The notes beneath the pieces were generated by a model. The model did not search any database. It was not told the origin of the DNA and saw nothing but the letters and a program-made list of their open reading frames with translations. 64,000 bases of DNA, taken from contig CM042092.1 of NCBI GenBank assembly GCA_023512835.1, positions 48,315,900-48,379,899 of the forward strand, written 5' to 3'. Position 1 is the first letter of the stretch. Each line of letters opens with the position of its first letter. The stretch is from Taxillus chinensis. Lineage: Eukaryota; Streptophyta; Magnoliopsida; Santalales; Loranthaceae. Positions 31,825 to 43,080 of the stretch are shown one piece after another. A program made the position numbers and the translations under genes.

Positions 31825-32850
31825 CTATTCAAATGTAGATGCAGCTACATGATGCAAGACAAGTTTTGGGTTCCTGTAGAGAGGCGATCCCGCATAATGC
31901 CTTCCTTTCCTTGATGAGCTTGATGCATTACTAGGCTTTCCTTTCCCGGATTCACGCATTGTCATTATCTTCTTGGTCGGAAGAGTACCGACAAGTTCTT
32001 TCTGCTGTAGGAGGTGTTCCGCTTCTAGTTTCTCCCACCAAGAAACATAGGACGGGACAACATCAGGGTAATAGGGGAGGAAGCTGATCTTCCTAGGCTG
32101 TAATGCGGCATTGAACATCCGATCGGTGACTGATTCAGCCCTTCCTGTGCCATGGTTAATATCACATCTTTCCATTCCGTAGAGAACTGGGACAATTTGG
32201 TTATTTCCTAGCTGCCTTGCCACTTGAAGAGGGGCGTAGGCAGTCCCGCCCCATGGTCCACCGGAGTGGGACCCAGTTGTACCTTCCGCAGTTATAGGTC
32301 ATATATTTTCTTGGCATCCAGGGTGCCATCCAGACAACATTTTCCTCACTCAAGCAATTCAGCAGCCTTCTCCATCCGTTGAGATTACTGGGTAAGAGCC
32401 ACGAGCTTCTTAGAATGTCTAGTATGACGGTAGGGGGCCATGAGTAAACAGCCCTGAATTGCGGGGTAACACAGTGGAGATGGCTTTTGAGCCATGTACA
32501 CAAGAGAGGGAGGCACCCCATGAAGCGACCACCTCCTGTAGTCCGGATAAATGATAGAGATCTGATGGCTTCGGCGAGTATGGCCGGAATAGGGTCAGCG
32601 CCACCGGTCACTTGTGCCACTAGCTCCAAAATGGTCCCGTCAATGTAACCGGTCACCCGTGGAAAGACCACCAACCCGTAAATAGCAAGGGTGATGAGCA
32701 AATGGGCCTTATCCTCGTTTGCACCTTTTAGTTGGCCTCTGAGAAACTCCTATGGAATGATTTCTTTGCCATCTACTTTAATCACAGGGTCGATGATTTT
32801 TTGTCCTTGCCCAAGCATTTGAAACCCATGAAATGTGCTAACCCCCATCT
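31825..32850 (-). pseudogene. Ogre C ORF1 (DUF7745-like), partial
   Basis: Homologous to ORF1 of A, B and D from LTLAIYGLVVFPRV onward (FMGCLPLLCTWLKSHLHC, YNWVPLRW), with a frameshift near 32,215. The C-terminus differs from the other copies (PDVVPSYVSWWEKLEAEHLL) and lacks their basic RKRRRAP-type end. The N-terminal third is missing or unrecognisable. Confidence 0.65.
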
Positions 32851-32910
32851 GCAAGACTTCTGTGGGTTGGGTTAGAAAACAATGTCGTCTTCTTCAAAGG
32901 GGATGCGGAG

Positions 32911-35900
32911 TGTCATCACTGGTTTTCGTCCGGGCCCTTTTTGGGGTGAGCTCAAACTAAACCAATGGTGAGAAATTTTAGAGTCGCCACCAACTGTTTT
33001 TGGGGTACAGTTGGATACCCTCTACTTTGAGTAGTTTCAAGTGTGTGGTCTGCGTCATTAGAGATGGGTTCGGGAGTTGGTTACGTGTAGGGAAGGATTA
33101 GCACCCCTACAGCGCCCTTTCGGTATCTAATTTAGGAGGAGGAGGTTTTTCTTTTATTTGTACTGTCATAATCGGGTTAAGTTTCCTAAAAAGTCTATGA
33201 TTTTTATTTAGCTAAGTTATTTATTAAAGTTATGGTTAAAATGGATTTATCCTAAATTTCTAAAAAGGGAATCCTAAAAATTTTGGGTTTTTGTTTGAAG
33301 TGGAGAATGAGATCCTAGGGATTGGTTTTGGTTTTGGAAATTGAAGTCCTAGACAAATGATTTTTTTATTTTTTTATTTTTTGGTTTTTTTTTAGAAAAC
33401 ATACATTTTTTGTTTTTGTTTTTTTTTGTTTTCTTTTTTGTTTTTTTTTGTATTTTGTAGAGAAAAACGTTTTGTTTTGTTTTGCTTCATTTTTTTGTTT
33501 TTTTTTGTTTTTTTTTGTTTTTTTTTTGTTTTTGTTTTTTTTTGGAAATTGAAGTACTAATTTTTGGTTCGAAAACATTGAAACGATTTTTTTTTTGTTT
33601 TGTTTGGAAAACACATTTTTTGACAGAATTGAAACTAAATCTACACATGCATATTTGAATTTTTAACTATGGTGCACTGCCAAAATAAATGTGAAGTGTG
33701 TGCAAGTGGCATTCGAAAAATGAAAATAAATAAAAAAATGACAACAATTAAGACCACTCTCTCTCTTCCCTTTTTTTTTCTCTTTCTTTTTTTTTTTCCA
33801 TATCACTCTCCCTTTTTCTTTGCTCTCTGTTTTTTTCTTTCTTCTTTTTTTTTTTTTTTTTTTTTTACTACTTGCTATTACAAATTACAACCCTGTATTA
33901 AGGCAACACAAAACAAAACAATATAATAATATACAGATACGTGAAGTGGAACAAAGTAAATCAAAATAAAGAGTAAAAAAAATAAAAATAAAAATAAACT
34001 GACTCGAGCTCTAGCTTGAAATTCCTGTAGCAGCGGCGTTGACAGGAGGGTGAAACTCCAAGAGCAGTCGGTCGGAATCGGGCTAGAAACAAGGTACCGC
34101 TGGCAACGACTACGAATGGACCCTTTTTTTTTGTTTTTGGTATTTGTTGCTGGAAATGTGGAAAAAAAAGGGGAACGAAAATAAAATTGGGGGATTGACA
34201 ATGATGTTGCAAACTTTCTAGGTTTGGAATGGGGGTGAGTGTATGTATGAATGCTGGCAAAGTGAAGAGAGAAGTGAGGAGAGAAGGAAAGAAAAAGAAT
34301 TCGGATGGGATGTTTGTTGTTGTTTTTTTTTTTTTTTTTGGGGGAGGCAGGAGTTGGGCGAATTTGAGATGGAATGGCAGCAAATCTGGGCGTTCTTTCT
34401 TTTATCTCTCTTTCCTGCAGGACGTCCTCTCTTTCTAGGTGTGATCTCTGCTTTTTTTTTGTTTTGGGGCTGCAATCTTCCTTTTTTTTTCTCTCTGCCG
34501 CACCTCTTCTTTTCCTATCTCTCCTTTCTTGTTTGAACTCTCTGTTTTTCTTTCTTTTCTCTCTCTGTTGGCGCTGGGATGAGGCTGGGGCAAAATGGCA
34601 ACAGGTTTTTTTTCAGCGATGATGGTCTCTCTCCTCTTTTCTTTTACGAACAGGCCCTCTCCTCACGATGATGGCTCTCTTCAATGAAAACCCCTCTCTT
34701 CCTTTTTTTTTTTTTGGATGGCTCTCTTCAACGAAAAAAACCCTCCTTTCAATCCACCCGAAGAACTCTCTGTGCGCAGGGGCTGAAGACTGCATCTTAA
34801 GGGCTGTAGAAAATTTTTGGCTGGATTGTCATTAATTTCTGCATTTAATGCTCTATTATGAAGGCAGCATTTTTAATTGCAGGTTTTGTATTTTGTCTGG
34901 TGGACAACTTGCGGAAAACAGGAGAGCTCGTGATTGCCTTTTTTGAATTTGTATTTTAGCAAAGACATGTGACTGACAGGTTGGTGAGAAATGATTCCTT
35001 GTCCGATGGCCAGTGCGAGAAGATGGGTCTCGCGGCCGCCGAGAAGAATAAGCCGGCGAGGAAGCCAGCGAGAAAAATCGGCGAAGGCAAAAAAGGGTCG
35101 GAGGTTCGAAGTGTCGGGAGGTCGAAGAGTCGGCAGGGTCGAAGTGTCGGCAGGGTCGAAGCTTCGGTGGGTCGAATTCGGTGGGGCAAAAGTCAATGGT
35201 CAACGGGTCGAGAGTGTCGGCGGGTCAAAGGTCAACGGTCAACGGTCAACGGGCCGAAACTTACCGGTATTGCAGGTCAAGGTTCGAAGGTCGGAGTGTC
35301 GGCAGGTCGAAGATCAACTGTCAACGGGTTGAAGGGTCGAAGGTCGGAGGTTGACAGGCTTCGAGGGTCCGTGGGTCGTAGGTCAAGGTTCGAAGGTTCG
35401 CAGGTCAAGGCATCGCAGGGTCAAGGGTCGAAGGGTCGAAGGTCGGAGTGTCGGTAGCGGGGCTTCGAGGCTTCGAGAGTTAGGGGGTTGAAGTGTCGGC
35501 AGCGAGGCTTCGAGGGTCGAAGGGTCGAAGGTCAAAAATCAGCAGGTCAACGGGCTTTGAGGCTTCGAGGCTTCGGGGCTTCGAGCCGGGGCTTCGAGCT
35601 CGAGCTCGGGACTTCGAGGCTTCGGGCTTCGAGCTCAGGGCTTTGGGGCTTCGAGCTCGGGGGCTTCGAGGCTTCGAGCTTCGGGATTTTGGGGCTTCGA
35701 GCCGGGGCTTCGAGGCTTCGAGGCTTCGGGGTCAATGGGTCGAAGTGTCGGGCAGTCAACGGTCAACGGTCAACCTTTTTTTTTTTGTTTTTTTTTTAAC
35801 TTTTAATTACCTTTTTACCCCCATCAAAAATGCAAAAATGGATAACCTTCCAGGAATTGTTTGGGGAGATCGGTATTCGCCTACATAGGCATTTTGAAGA

Positions 35901-36283
35901 GTTTCGCATGATCACTTTTGCGGGCGGTTTGACCAGGGGCATTGACCGTCTTTTGGCCAGGTTGACTTTTTCCAACGAAAGTTGTTTTGGCTATAACTTC
36001 TTCATTTTAAGTCCGATTTGAGCTCGGTCAAGTATGTTGGTCTCGAATTTTAATCGTCCATCACCTGGTGTTGGTCTTGGGGCGCTTCAAGGACTTGTAG
36101 CAAAAGTCATTAATTTTGAACTCCCCCATCCGTGTCAATTGTATCCATCTTGTGCCGATTGGAGTAGACCATTCCTTGGAAGTATGGGATCATTGTGGAC
36201 CTGTTCAATAAGGTATATGGCATGGGCGAAAGGTATATCAAATGGGGTTAGTATGTCCAACCCGGACAAAATAAGGTCCTACA
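32911..36283 (-). repeat. 3' LTR of Ogre B
   Basis: About 3.37 kb with plus-strand ends TGTCATCACTGG and GGTCCTACA. It has the same layout as the other Ogre LTRs: a conserved roughly 300-base U5 part, long T-rich tracts (33,360-33,620; 33,770-33,870; 34,100-34,750), the GC-rich motif block (35,090-35,775) and a conserved U3 end. No gene is seen. Confidence 0.85.
35090..35775 (-). repeat. GC-rich short-motif block in LTR B (W-box-like)
   Basis: Same motif family as in LTR D. By eye it has 16 matches to [A/G]GTCAA on the plus strand, with a run of GGTCAAC at 35,226-35,250 and another at the end (35,755-35,775). Confidence 0.6.
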
Positions 36284-36297
36284 AGTGCCCCTCTTTG
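36284..36297 (-). promoter_or_regulatory. Polypurine tract of Ogre B
   Basis: The minus strand reads CAAAGAGGGGCACT directly before the LTR start TGTAGGACC. Confidence 0.75.
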
Positions 36298-36479
36298 TGC
36301 ACTTGTTTGTATACAAACAAATACCAAGATAAAAGGGAGTCATTTTGGACGGGTTGGAGCACTTACCTGACTTACCTAGAGGAAGAAGTGCGACGGTTGG
36401 GTTCGTCCCCGAGAGGGAAAAGGGGCTTCACAGGCCGGTATGCTTGGATAATACCTTGATGAGGCATCTAAGGCCACTT

Positions 36480-37110
36480 GATACCGGAGATTGAAAGCCT
36501 ACAACAATGACAGGCTTGAACCAAAAAGAGAAAAGGCCCACAACAATGTTGGGCGTGAACTAAAAGTTGAAAGGCCCACAAAGAACGATAGGCTCGAATT
36601 GAAAAATGGAAAAAGGCCCACAACAATGATGGGCTTGAATTGAAAACCGAAAGGCCCACAAGAATGATAGGCTCGAATTAAAAATGGAAAAAGGCCAACA
36701 ACAACGATGGGCTTGAATTGAAAACGGATAGCCCACAAAGAACGATAGGCTCGAATTGAAGAATAGAAAAAAACCACAACAATGATGGTCTTGAATTGAA
36801 AACTAAAAGGCCCACAAGAATGATAGGCTCGAATTAAAAATGGAAAAAGGCCCACAACAATGATGGGCTTGAATTGAAAACGGATAGCCAACGAAACGAT
36901 GGGCTTGAACCGAAAATGGCTAACCCACAACGAACGATAGGCTTGAATTGAAAAATGGTAGCCCACAAGAACGATAGGCTTGAATTGAAAATGGAAAGCC
37001 CACAAGCATCGATAGGCTTGAATTAAAAACGGATAGCCCACAAAGCACGATAGGCTTGAACTGAAAATAAATAGCCCACAAAGAAGGATAGGCTTGAATT
37101 GGGATGACTT
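36480..37110 (-). repeat. Tandem repeat array in the Ogre B 3' UTR
   Basis: About 15 degenerate units of roughly 37-45 bp, with core GCCCACAA...GATAGGCTTGAATTGAAAA. On the minus strand all copies avoid stops over 180 codons, giving a repetitive peptide (FQFKPIV, SIQAYRS). A real protein is unlikely. Confidence 0.85.
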
Positions 37111-38341
37111 GTTGGAGACATCAAATGGTATTTGGGGAAATGCTTGAAGGAATTGGTGAGTTTGGGAAGTAACCCAATTTAAGCTCCCTCTACGAGTTCA
37201 CTCAAGGAGATCGCTCTACGAGGTGACCCAAAATGGGAAAAGGTTATCGAGTGCCAAAAGGATGCGTTTAGACTTTGGGGAAATTGCAAGGAAAGAGTTG
37301 TCTGATTAAAGAAAGCTAGGATAGCCTGAAGAGAAGTTTGCCGAATATGAGCTCCTAGGATCTCCCGAGAGGTAGCAACATTCCTGCAATTACAGAGTAT
37401 GTTGAATGTATGCTAATGATGCATGGAATGCAATGTGTTGTATGCGGGGATGCATAAACCTCAACTTGTGGGGAAATATGATGCAATGTGATGCCACGTG
37501 ATGTATGCATTGAATGCCACGTGATGTATCACCGAGGGTTTGGCTGTTGTTGGAGAGGTTGGCTAACATTCAACTTGTTGGGGAACAACATTCTCTTTCG
37601 ATGGAAAGTCCGTCCTGTCTTTCTTTGGGAAACTCCCTGTTGTGCATGAAGGGTCTGTTAAATTTCGCTCGCCACATTGAGGAGATTCATTTGACGGCTT
37701 CTCTCGGGGACAGTGATATCCCGTGGAGATATGAGTACTCCGAATTGGGGCTTTAAGTTGTTTGGGGATTTTGAGCTTGGCCCCACTCATAAGGCAATGC
37801 TAGAAGAGCTTACCTGGGGATTTAAGATGTTCTACTCAAATGTGAAATAAAGACGATGTAACATGATTAAAGAGATAAAAAGATTTTTGCTGGTTTAATT
37901 CCACAAAACATATTTATATCATAAAAAGTGTCCTATTGTCATAATCTGATAAATAGAATCGCAAGTCTTTAAAAGCATAATGTACAAATTTGATTCGAGT
38001 GTGCCGGAGTTTGACCAAGTCTTCCACTGTTTGCGTCCGTGTTTTTTGGATGATGTTGTCTCTACGCTTGCAACGGACCCTATTTGTTGTGGTCCTGATC
38101 CTTTCGATTTTCGACTGAACCGATTTCACCCTTCAAGATTTATTGTTGGCTTTGTATTTTACCCTTGGTGCCCTTTCGGGTTTTCACCAAGTCTCGCCTT
38201 TGTTTTCTTTTTTGTCTTTTGTTGGAGCTTTGTATTTTACCCTTGGTGCCCTTTCGGGTTTTCACCGAGTCCGCTCATTACAGGAATGAGAATCTTGTTG
38301 GGAGACATGAGGGTTAAGCATAAAACTTTTTGATGGGGTCA
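37111..38341 (-). other. Ogre B 3' untranslated region
   Basis: Non-coding between the integrase stop and the repeat array, conserved in A (51,861-53,096). It contains a duplicated segment with hairpin GGTGCCCTTTCGGGTTTTCACC-like cores (38,150-38,200 and 38,227-38,272). No gene is recognised. Confidence 0.65.
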
Positions 38342-39422
38342 CTATTCACCTGGATTAGGAAGCTCATCTCCGTCCATTTTGGCAAGGATCAATGCGCCTC
38401 CCGAGAATGCTTTTTTCACAACATATGGGCCTTCATAATTGGGAGTCCACTTGCCTCGATGGTCATGTTGGATTGGCAAGATCTTCTTGAGGACAAGATC
38501 ACCCCCTTGAAAGCTTCGGGCTTCACCTTTTTATTGTAATTGTTCATCATTCTCTGTTGATACAACTGTCCTCTACAAATCGCTGCCAGGCACTTGCCTT
38601 CAATTAAATTCAACTGCTCATAACGACTTTGGACCCATTCTGCTTCTTCGAGCCGAGTATCCTTAAGTACTCGGAGGGAAGGTATCTCCACTTCGACCGG
38701 TAGAACAGCTTCCATGCCATAGACCAAAGAAAATGGAGTTGCCCCAGTTGATGTACAAACGAGGTACGATAAGCATGCAAAGCGTAAGGTAGCTTCTCAT
38801 GCCAATCTTTGTACGTTTCGGTCATCTTTCCGATAATGTTCTTGATGTTCTTGTTGGCTGCCTCGACTGCTCCATTCATCTTTGGGCGATAGGGGGTCGA
38901 GTTGCGGTGTTGAATTTTGTATGTTTTGCACAACCTCTCTATCATCCGCTTGTTCAAATTGGCGGCATTGTCCGTTATGATCTGCTCGGGAAGACCGTAT
39001 CGGCATATGATATTGTTCCGTGTAAATCGAAGTACCATAACCTGTGTGACATTAGCGTATGATGCCGCTTCTACCCACTTGGTGAAGTAATCAATGGCTA
39101 CCAAAATGAAATGATGACCATTAGACACTTTTGGAGATATTGGTCCGATAACGTCAATGCCCCAAAGTGAGAACGGCCACGGGGAGACCATCACGTGTAG
39201 TTTAGACGGCGGTACTTGAATCTTGTCGCCATAAATTTGACACTTGAGGCATTTGCGCACATATTCAATGCAATCTTTTTCCATGGTGACCCAATAGTAG
39301 CCCGTTCGCATGATTTGTCTTGTTAATGCATGTCCGTTTGCATGTGAACCACATTCCCCTTCGTGCACTTCTTTCATGATTTGTGTTGATTCTTCTTTTG
39401 CCACACACCGCAATAGCACCAT
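38342..39422 (-). pseudogene. Ogre B integrase
   Basis: Inserts the DNA copy into the host genome. In the reading from 39,422 the zinc-binding residues are H20/H27 and C58/C61. The catalytic triad is D90 (WGIDVIGP), D151 (IITDNAANL) and E187 (NGAVEAANK), a classical D,D-35-E spacing. A frameshift near 38,755 separates the core from the C-terminal part (YGMEAVLPVEVEIPSLRV, then a GKW..NYEGPY-type end). The stop is TAG at 38,342. All catalytic residues are intact; only the frameshift and upstream breaks argue against activity. Confidence 0.85.
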
Positions 39423-39719
39423 GTCGTGGTTTCTCTTATACGAATTGAGCCATCAATATAATAGTTGGACGCTGACCTTCGGATATTTCTCTTATCGATT
39501 CGGTGGCCTCTGCTGGGTATTCTTGCTTAAGCAAATATTGTTTGACGTCCTCAAACCAAGGTTTTTCTTCGGTGGGTCCTTCAATGGCCATGCAATGTGC
39601 AGGGAGCATCTTGTATACGGATATCGAAAGACCGAACTTCCAACTTTGTGTCTAGTCGAAGGAGGGAGGCTAGAGTTGCCGGCGCGTCGGGGAGCTGGTT
39701 GCATTCCCCTGGGCATATG

Positions 39720-40450
39720 TTCAAATGTGATGTCTTCGAATCGCTCGGCTAACTCGCAACGTGCTTCGATATGGGATTAATTTGTGGTTTCGAGTCTCCC
39801 ATTCACCCCTTACTTGAAAAATGATGAGTGCCGAATCGCCGAACACTCGTAATTTTTTGATTCCTTTGTGAATGGCTTCTTGAAGTCCCATCACACAAGC
39901 CTCATACTCTGCCACATTGTTTGTACAAGGGAAGGTTAGCTTTGCCGCCATGGGGAAATGTTCGCCTTTTGGGGATATCAAGATGGCCCCAACACCGTGA
40001 CCTAAGAGACTAGAGGCTCCATCGAACCACATCGTCCATATGTCCGATACTTTGGCCGAAATGATGTTAATGTGCTCATCCTGGGAAGCCAATAGTCATG
40101 GGCTCAAAGTCCTCCAGCGCTCTATCTCGCGATAGTCGGCTATCGCACTTCCTTTTATGGCTTTTTGAGGTACGTAGATGATATCGTACTCCGATAGGAT
40201 CAGCTGCCATTTGCCGATTCTTCCAGAAATGGATGGTTTTTCCAAGAGATATTTGAGCGGATCAAGCCTTGAAATCAGCCAAGTAGTATGATAAAGGGTG
40301 TATTGCCTCAATCTTCTCGTTATCCGGACAAGAGCACGCACGTCTTCTCCAAGGGCGTCTAGTTTTCTTCATTAATGGTGAACTTCTTGCTGAGGTAACA
40401 AATGGCCTGCTCCTTCTTGCCTCGTAGAGTCGTGTTGCCCCAAGACACAA
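39720..40450 (-). pseudogene. Ogre B RNase H and archaeal-type RNase H
   Basis: The gypsy RNase H is fragmentary and frameshifted (RRLRQYTLYHTTWLISRLDP, SEYDIIYVPQKAIKGS). The archaeal-type domain is clearer (MWFDGASSLLGHGVGAILI, NNVAEYEACVMGL, VFGDSALIIFQV) and keeps its first Asp, Glu and next Asp. Frame changes lie near 40,340, 40,095 and 39,720. Confidence 0.75.
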
Positions 40451-40459
40451 CCCATCGCC

Positions 40460-41727
40460 GACTCTTGAACGGTCAAGTATAAGATCAGAGGTCTATCCGG
40501 TACCGGTGGGACCAGAATGGGTGGATTAGACAGATATTGTTTGATCTTGTCAAAAGCTTCTTGACATTTGTCATTCCAAATTTCTGGGTTGTTCTTTCGT
40601 AAAGTCTTGAAAATGGGTTCACGGTGTGGTTGTCAATTGGGAAATAAATCGGGCAATGTAATTCGGTCGCCCTAGGAATCCTCTAACCTCCTTGATGGTC
40701 CGTGGTGGCGGCATTTCTTGGATAGCTCGAACTTTATCTGGATCGATTTCAACTCCCTTTTGGCTCACAATGAAACCCAACAGTTTTCCCGACGGGGCTC
40801 CGAAAGTGCACTTTTCGGGGTTCAATTTCAGTTGATACTTCAGTGCTTCGAGATTTGGCTATCATGTCGTCCACATATACCTCGACTTCTTTATGCATCA
40901 TATCATGGAATAGGGTCACCATGGCTCACTGATAGGTTGCCCCTGCGTTCCTCAGACCAAAAGGCATCACGTTATAGCAAAAGGTGCCCCAAAGTGTCGT
41001 GAATGTGGTCCTCTCTTTGTGTTCGGGGGCCATACGAATTTGATTATAGCCCGAGAAACCATCCATGAAGGAGAATAAGGCATGTTTTGCCGTATTATCC
41101 ACTAAGGTATCAATATGAGGAAGCGGGAAGTTGTCTTTCTGACGGCCCAATTCAGATCTCTATAGTCGACACACATGCGTACTTTGCCTCCTTTCTTTGG
41201 TACTGGTACAACATTAGCGACCCATTCTGGATAGTGGGAGACACTTAGGAAACCTGCATCCCATTGCTTTTTGACTTCTTCTTTAATCTTTAGTATCATC
41301 TCTGGCCTCATTCTTCGCAATTTCTGCTGTACTGGCTTGCACTCTGGCTTCACGGGTATGTAATGTTGCACTATATCTGTGTCTAACCCGGGCATATCTT
41401 GGTATGACCATGCAAAAATGTCGATGTAGCTTCTTAACAGCTCGATTAACTTCCTCCTGATGTCGGTAGCTATCAAAGACCCCACCCTCAATTCTTTTGG
41501 TTCGACTGTCGTCCCCAAATTCACCGTTTTTTCTTGGGTCTTCACTTGGAACGGATAAACGGTCTTCCCTTTCCAATAGGCGTATAATCTCCCCCGGTAG
41601 CTCAGGTGTCTCTTCTATCTCATTCTCATCAGCTTCAAACACGGGCTGCTCCCAGTTTGGACTTTGGTCAAACCTTTGGCATCTCGTTTCGCTTTCGCAT
41701 ACTATGTTTTCATTGACATTGTGATAC
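40460..41727 (-). pseudogene. pol: Ogre B reverse transcriptase
   Basis: The exon after the predicted intron opens with an acidic linker (FEADENEIEETPELPGEIIR), then SYIDIFAWSYQDMPGLDTDI, VPVPKKGGKVRMCVDYRDLN, FSFMDGFSGYNQIRMAP and FCYNVMPFGLRNAGATYQ. The YVDD box is intact near 40,870-40,890. Compared with A, about 57 bases are missing just after it (near 40,840). Frameshifts occur near 41,500, 41,110 and 40,925. The 3' part (LNPEKCTFGAPSGKLLGFIV, GFLGRPNYIARFISQL) is recognisable. Confidence 0.85.
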
Positions 41728-41908
41728 CTGTTTATAAGAGAATGACAAGTTGGTAACCAAATATGATATGCATATGTGATGAATGGAATGCACCATGAAA
41801 GATTTGAAAAACACATTTTATTGGAAAGTTTAAGGAAAAACAAATGTTCACGACTTCAAAGTACATTAGAATAGAATACATTAAATCCCGGTGACCCGTA
41901 AGCATTAC
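41728..41908 (-). other. Predicted Ogre intron between protease/G-patch and RT (copy B)
   Basis: Ogre elements are known for an intron between the protease and RT coding parts. Here the upstream ORF ends TAA. A GTAATG donor begins at 41,908 inside that stop, and an acceptor (TTATAAACAG) ends at 41,728. Removing the 181 bases eliminates the stop and continues in frame into the RT exon. The same arrangement is kept in copy A. Splicing is inferred. Confidence 0.65.
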
Positions 41909-43080
41909 ATTATGGGGAGGTCTAGGCTGGTCCAATTGTTCAGTGGCTGGTTGGGATCCTCTCGCACTAATTGAACCATCTCGCTTGGTACATGCTCATT
42001 TATGTCCAGTACGGCTACAGTCCCCGTCTTGGGCTCAGGTTGGCTCTTGTGGATAAACCCTCCACTTCGGAATGTAACATTCAAAGGGGGAAAGCTTCTC
42101 CTTTCTTCTTGCACTGGCCTTTTCTGCAATCATGCCATTCTGACTTCCCTCTTCTTGATAGCTTCTCTCTGTCTGTCAGCTTTTGTAGGGACGTAGCCTA
42201 GCCCAGGACTTTTCGGTATTTTCTCGGATGGTCGGGGGTTTCGAATCCCTTGAGTGTCGGGCCTAATCCTTGCCTCGGTTTGTACCCTTGCTTGATCAAG
42301 GTGGCTGCAACCATTCTTTCGGCATTCGAGAGACAATGATCTAGGGCGAAGTGATGTTCACCATCTCAAAAGCCCGATAGGAGCATTCCGGCACATCTTC
42401 GTTGCTTTCAACATAAGGGACCGATGCCGGTTTGGTGACGAGGAAACTTGTCTCTCCAGAGATGCAGATGAGCTGGTCCCCCATTACAAACTTCATCTTT
42501 TGGTGGAGACCGGATTGCACCGCCCCTGCCATGTGGATCCAGGGTCTTCCCAAAGAAACAACTGTAATATGGAGTGATGTCCATTACCCGAAATTCCACC
42601 GTAAAAGTAGTTGGCCCAATCATGAGTGGAACATCCGAGTTCCCACCACGTCACGCTTTCCTCCATCGAATGCCCGTACCTTCATCGTACAAGGACGCAT
42701 ATAGGACGTGTCAATTGGAAGTCGCTGTAGTATATGCAAGGGCATAATGTTCAAGGCCGAGCCGTTGTCAATAAGTACACGGGCTATGGTGTGCTCCTTG
42801 CATTTGACCGTGATGTGCGTAGCTTTTATGTGCCCCTTTCCTTCTTGGGGTAGCTCGTCATCTCCAAAGCTAATTACGTTATTCAGGATGAGGTTACTTG
42901 GTGAGTCCATCCACATTCGCGACGAGAGATGGTTGGAGGAACGTAGGCTTGGCTTAGAACCTTCAGCGGTGCTTCCCGGTGAGGTTGGGAATCCATCATT
43001 AATGAGAGCAAGGAGATGCGAGCCGGTTGCCGACTTAATTGATCCACAATATTATACTCGCTCGCTTCATGAGTTTCAGA
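41909..43080 (-). pseudogene. Ogre B protease and G-patch region
   Basis: The aspartic protease loop is ARVLIDNGSALNIMPLHILQ near 42,770, a DNGS variant of DTG/DSG, preceded by a conserved FGDDELPQEG motif. A second block (FGKTLDPH / RPWIHMAGAV) follows a frameshift near 42,660. Downstream is a G-patch-like segment (QGYKP.QGLG equivalents near 42,270), Lys/Arg-rich tails and a stop that overlaps the predicted intron donor. Several frameshifts are present (42,660; 42,340; 42,130). Confidence 0.75.

Larger units (their letters stand above)
28151..32910 (-). mobile_element. Ogre-like element C (truncated, gag deleted)
   Basis: This is a diverged relative of A, B and D in the same orientation. 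It keeps a partial ORF1, the protease tail with a G-patch, RT, both RNase H domains and the start of integrase. Gag and the protease active site are missing through a deletion joining near 31,700. The 3' side is cut at 28,151 by the chromovirus LTR. At 32,910 its PBS region (GGGGATGCGGAG on the plus strand) stops exactly at the terminus of LTR B, so B is inserted in C. Confidence 0.75.

Noticed and set aside
34229..34622. Plus-strand Phe/Leu-rich open frames in the LTRs (also near 47,749, 48,068, 62,781)
   Set aside because: They are translations of T-rich tracts in LTR DNA, not proteins with membrane domains.
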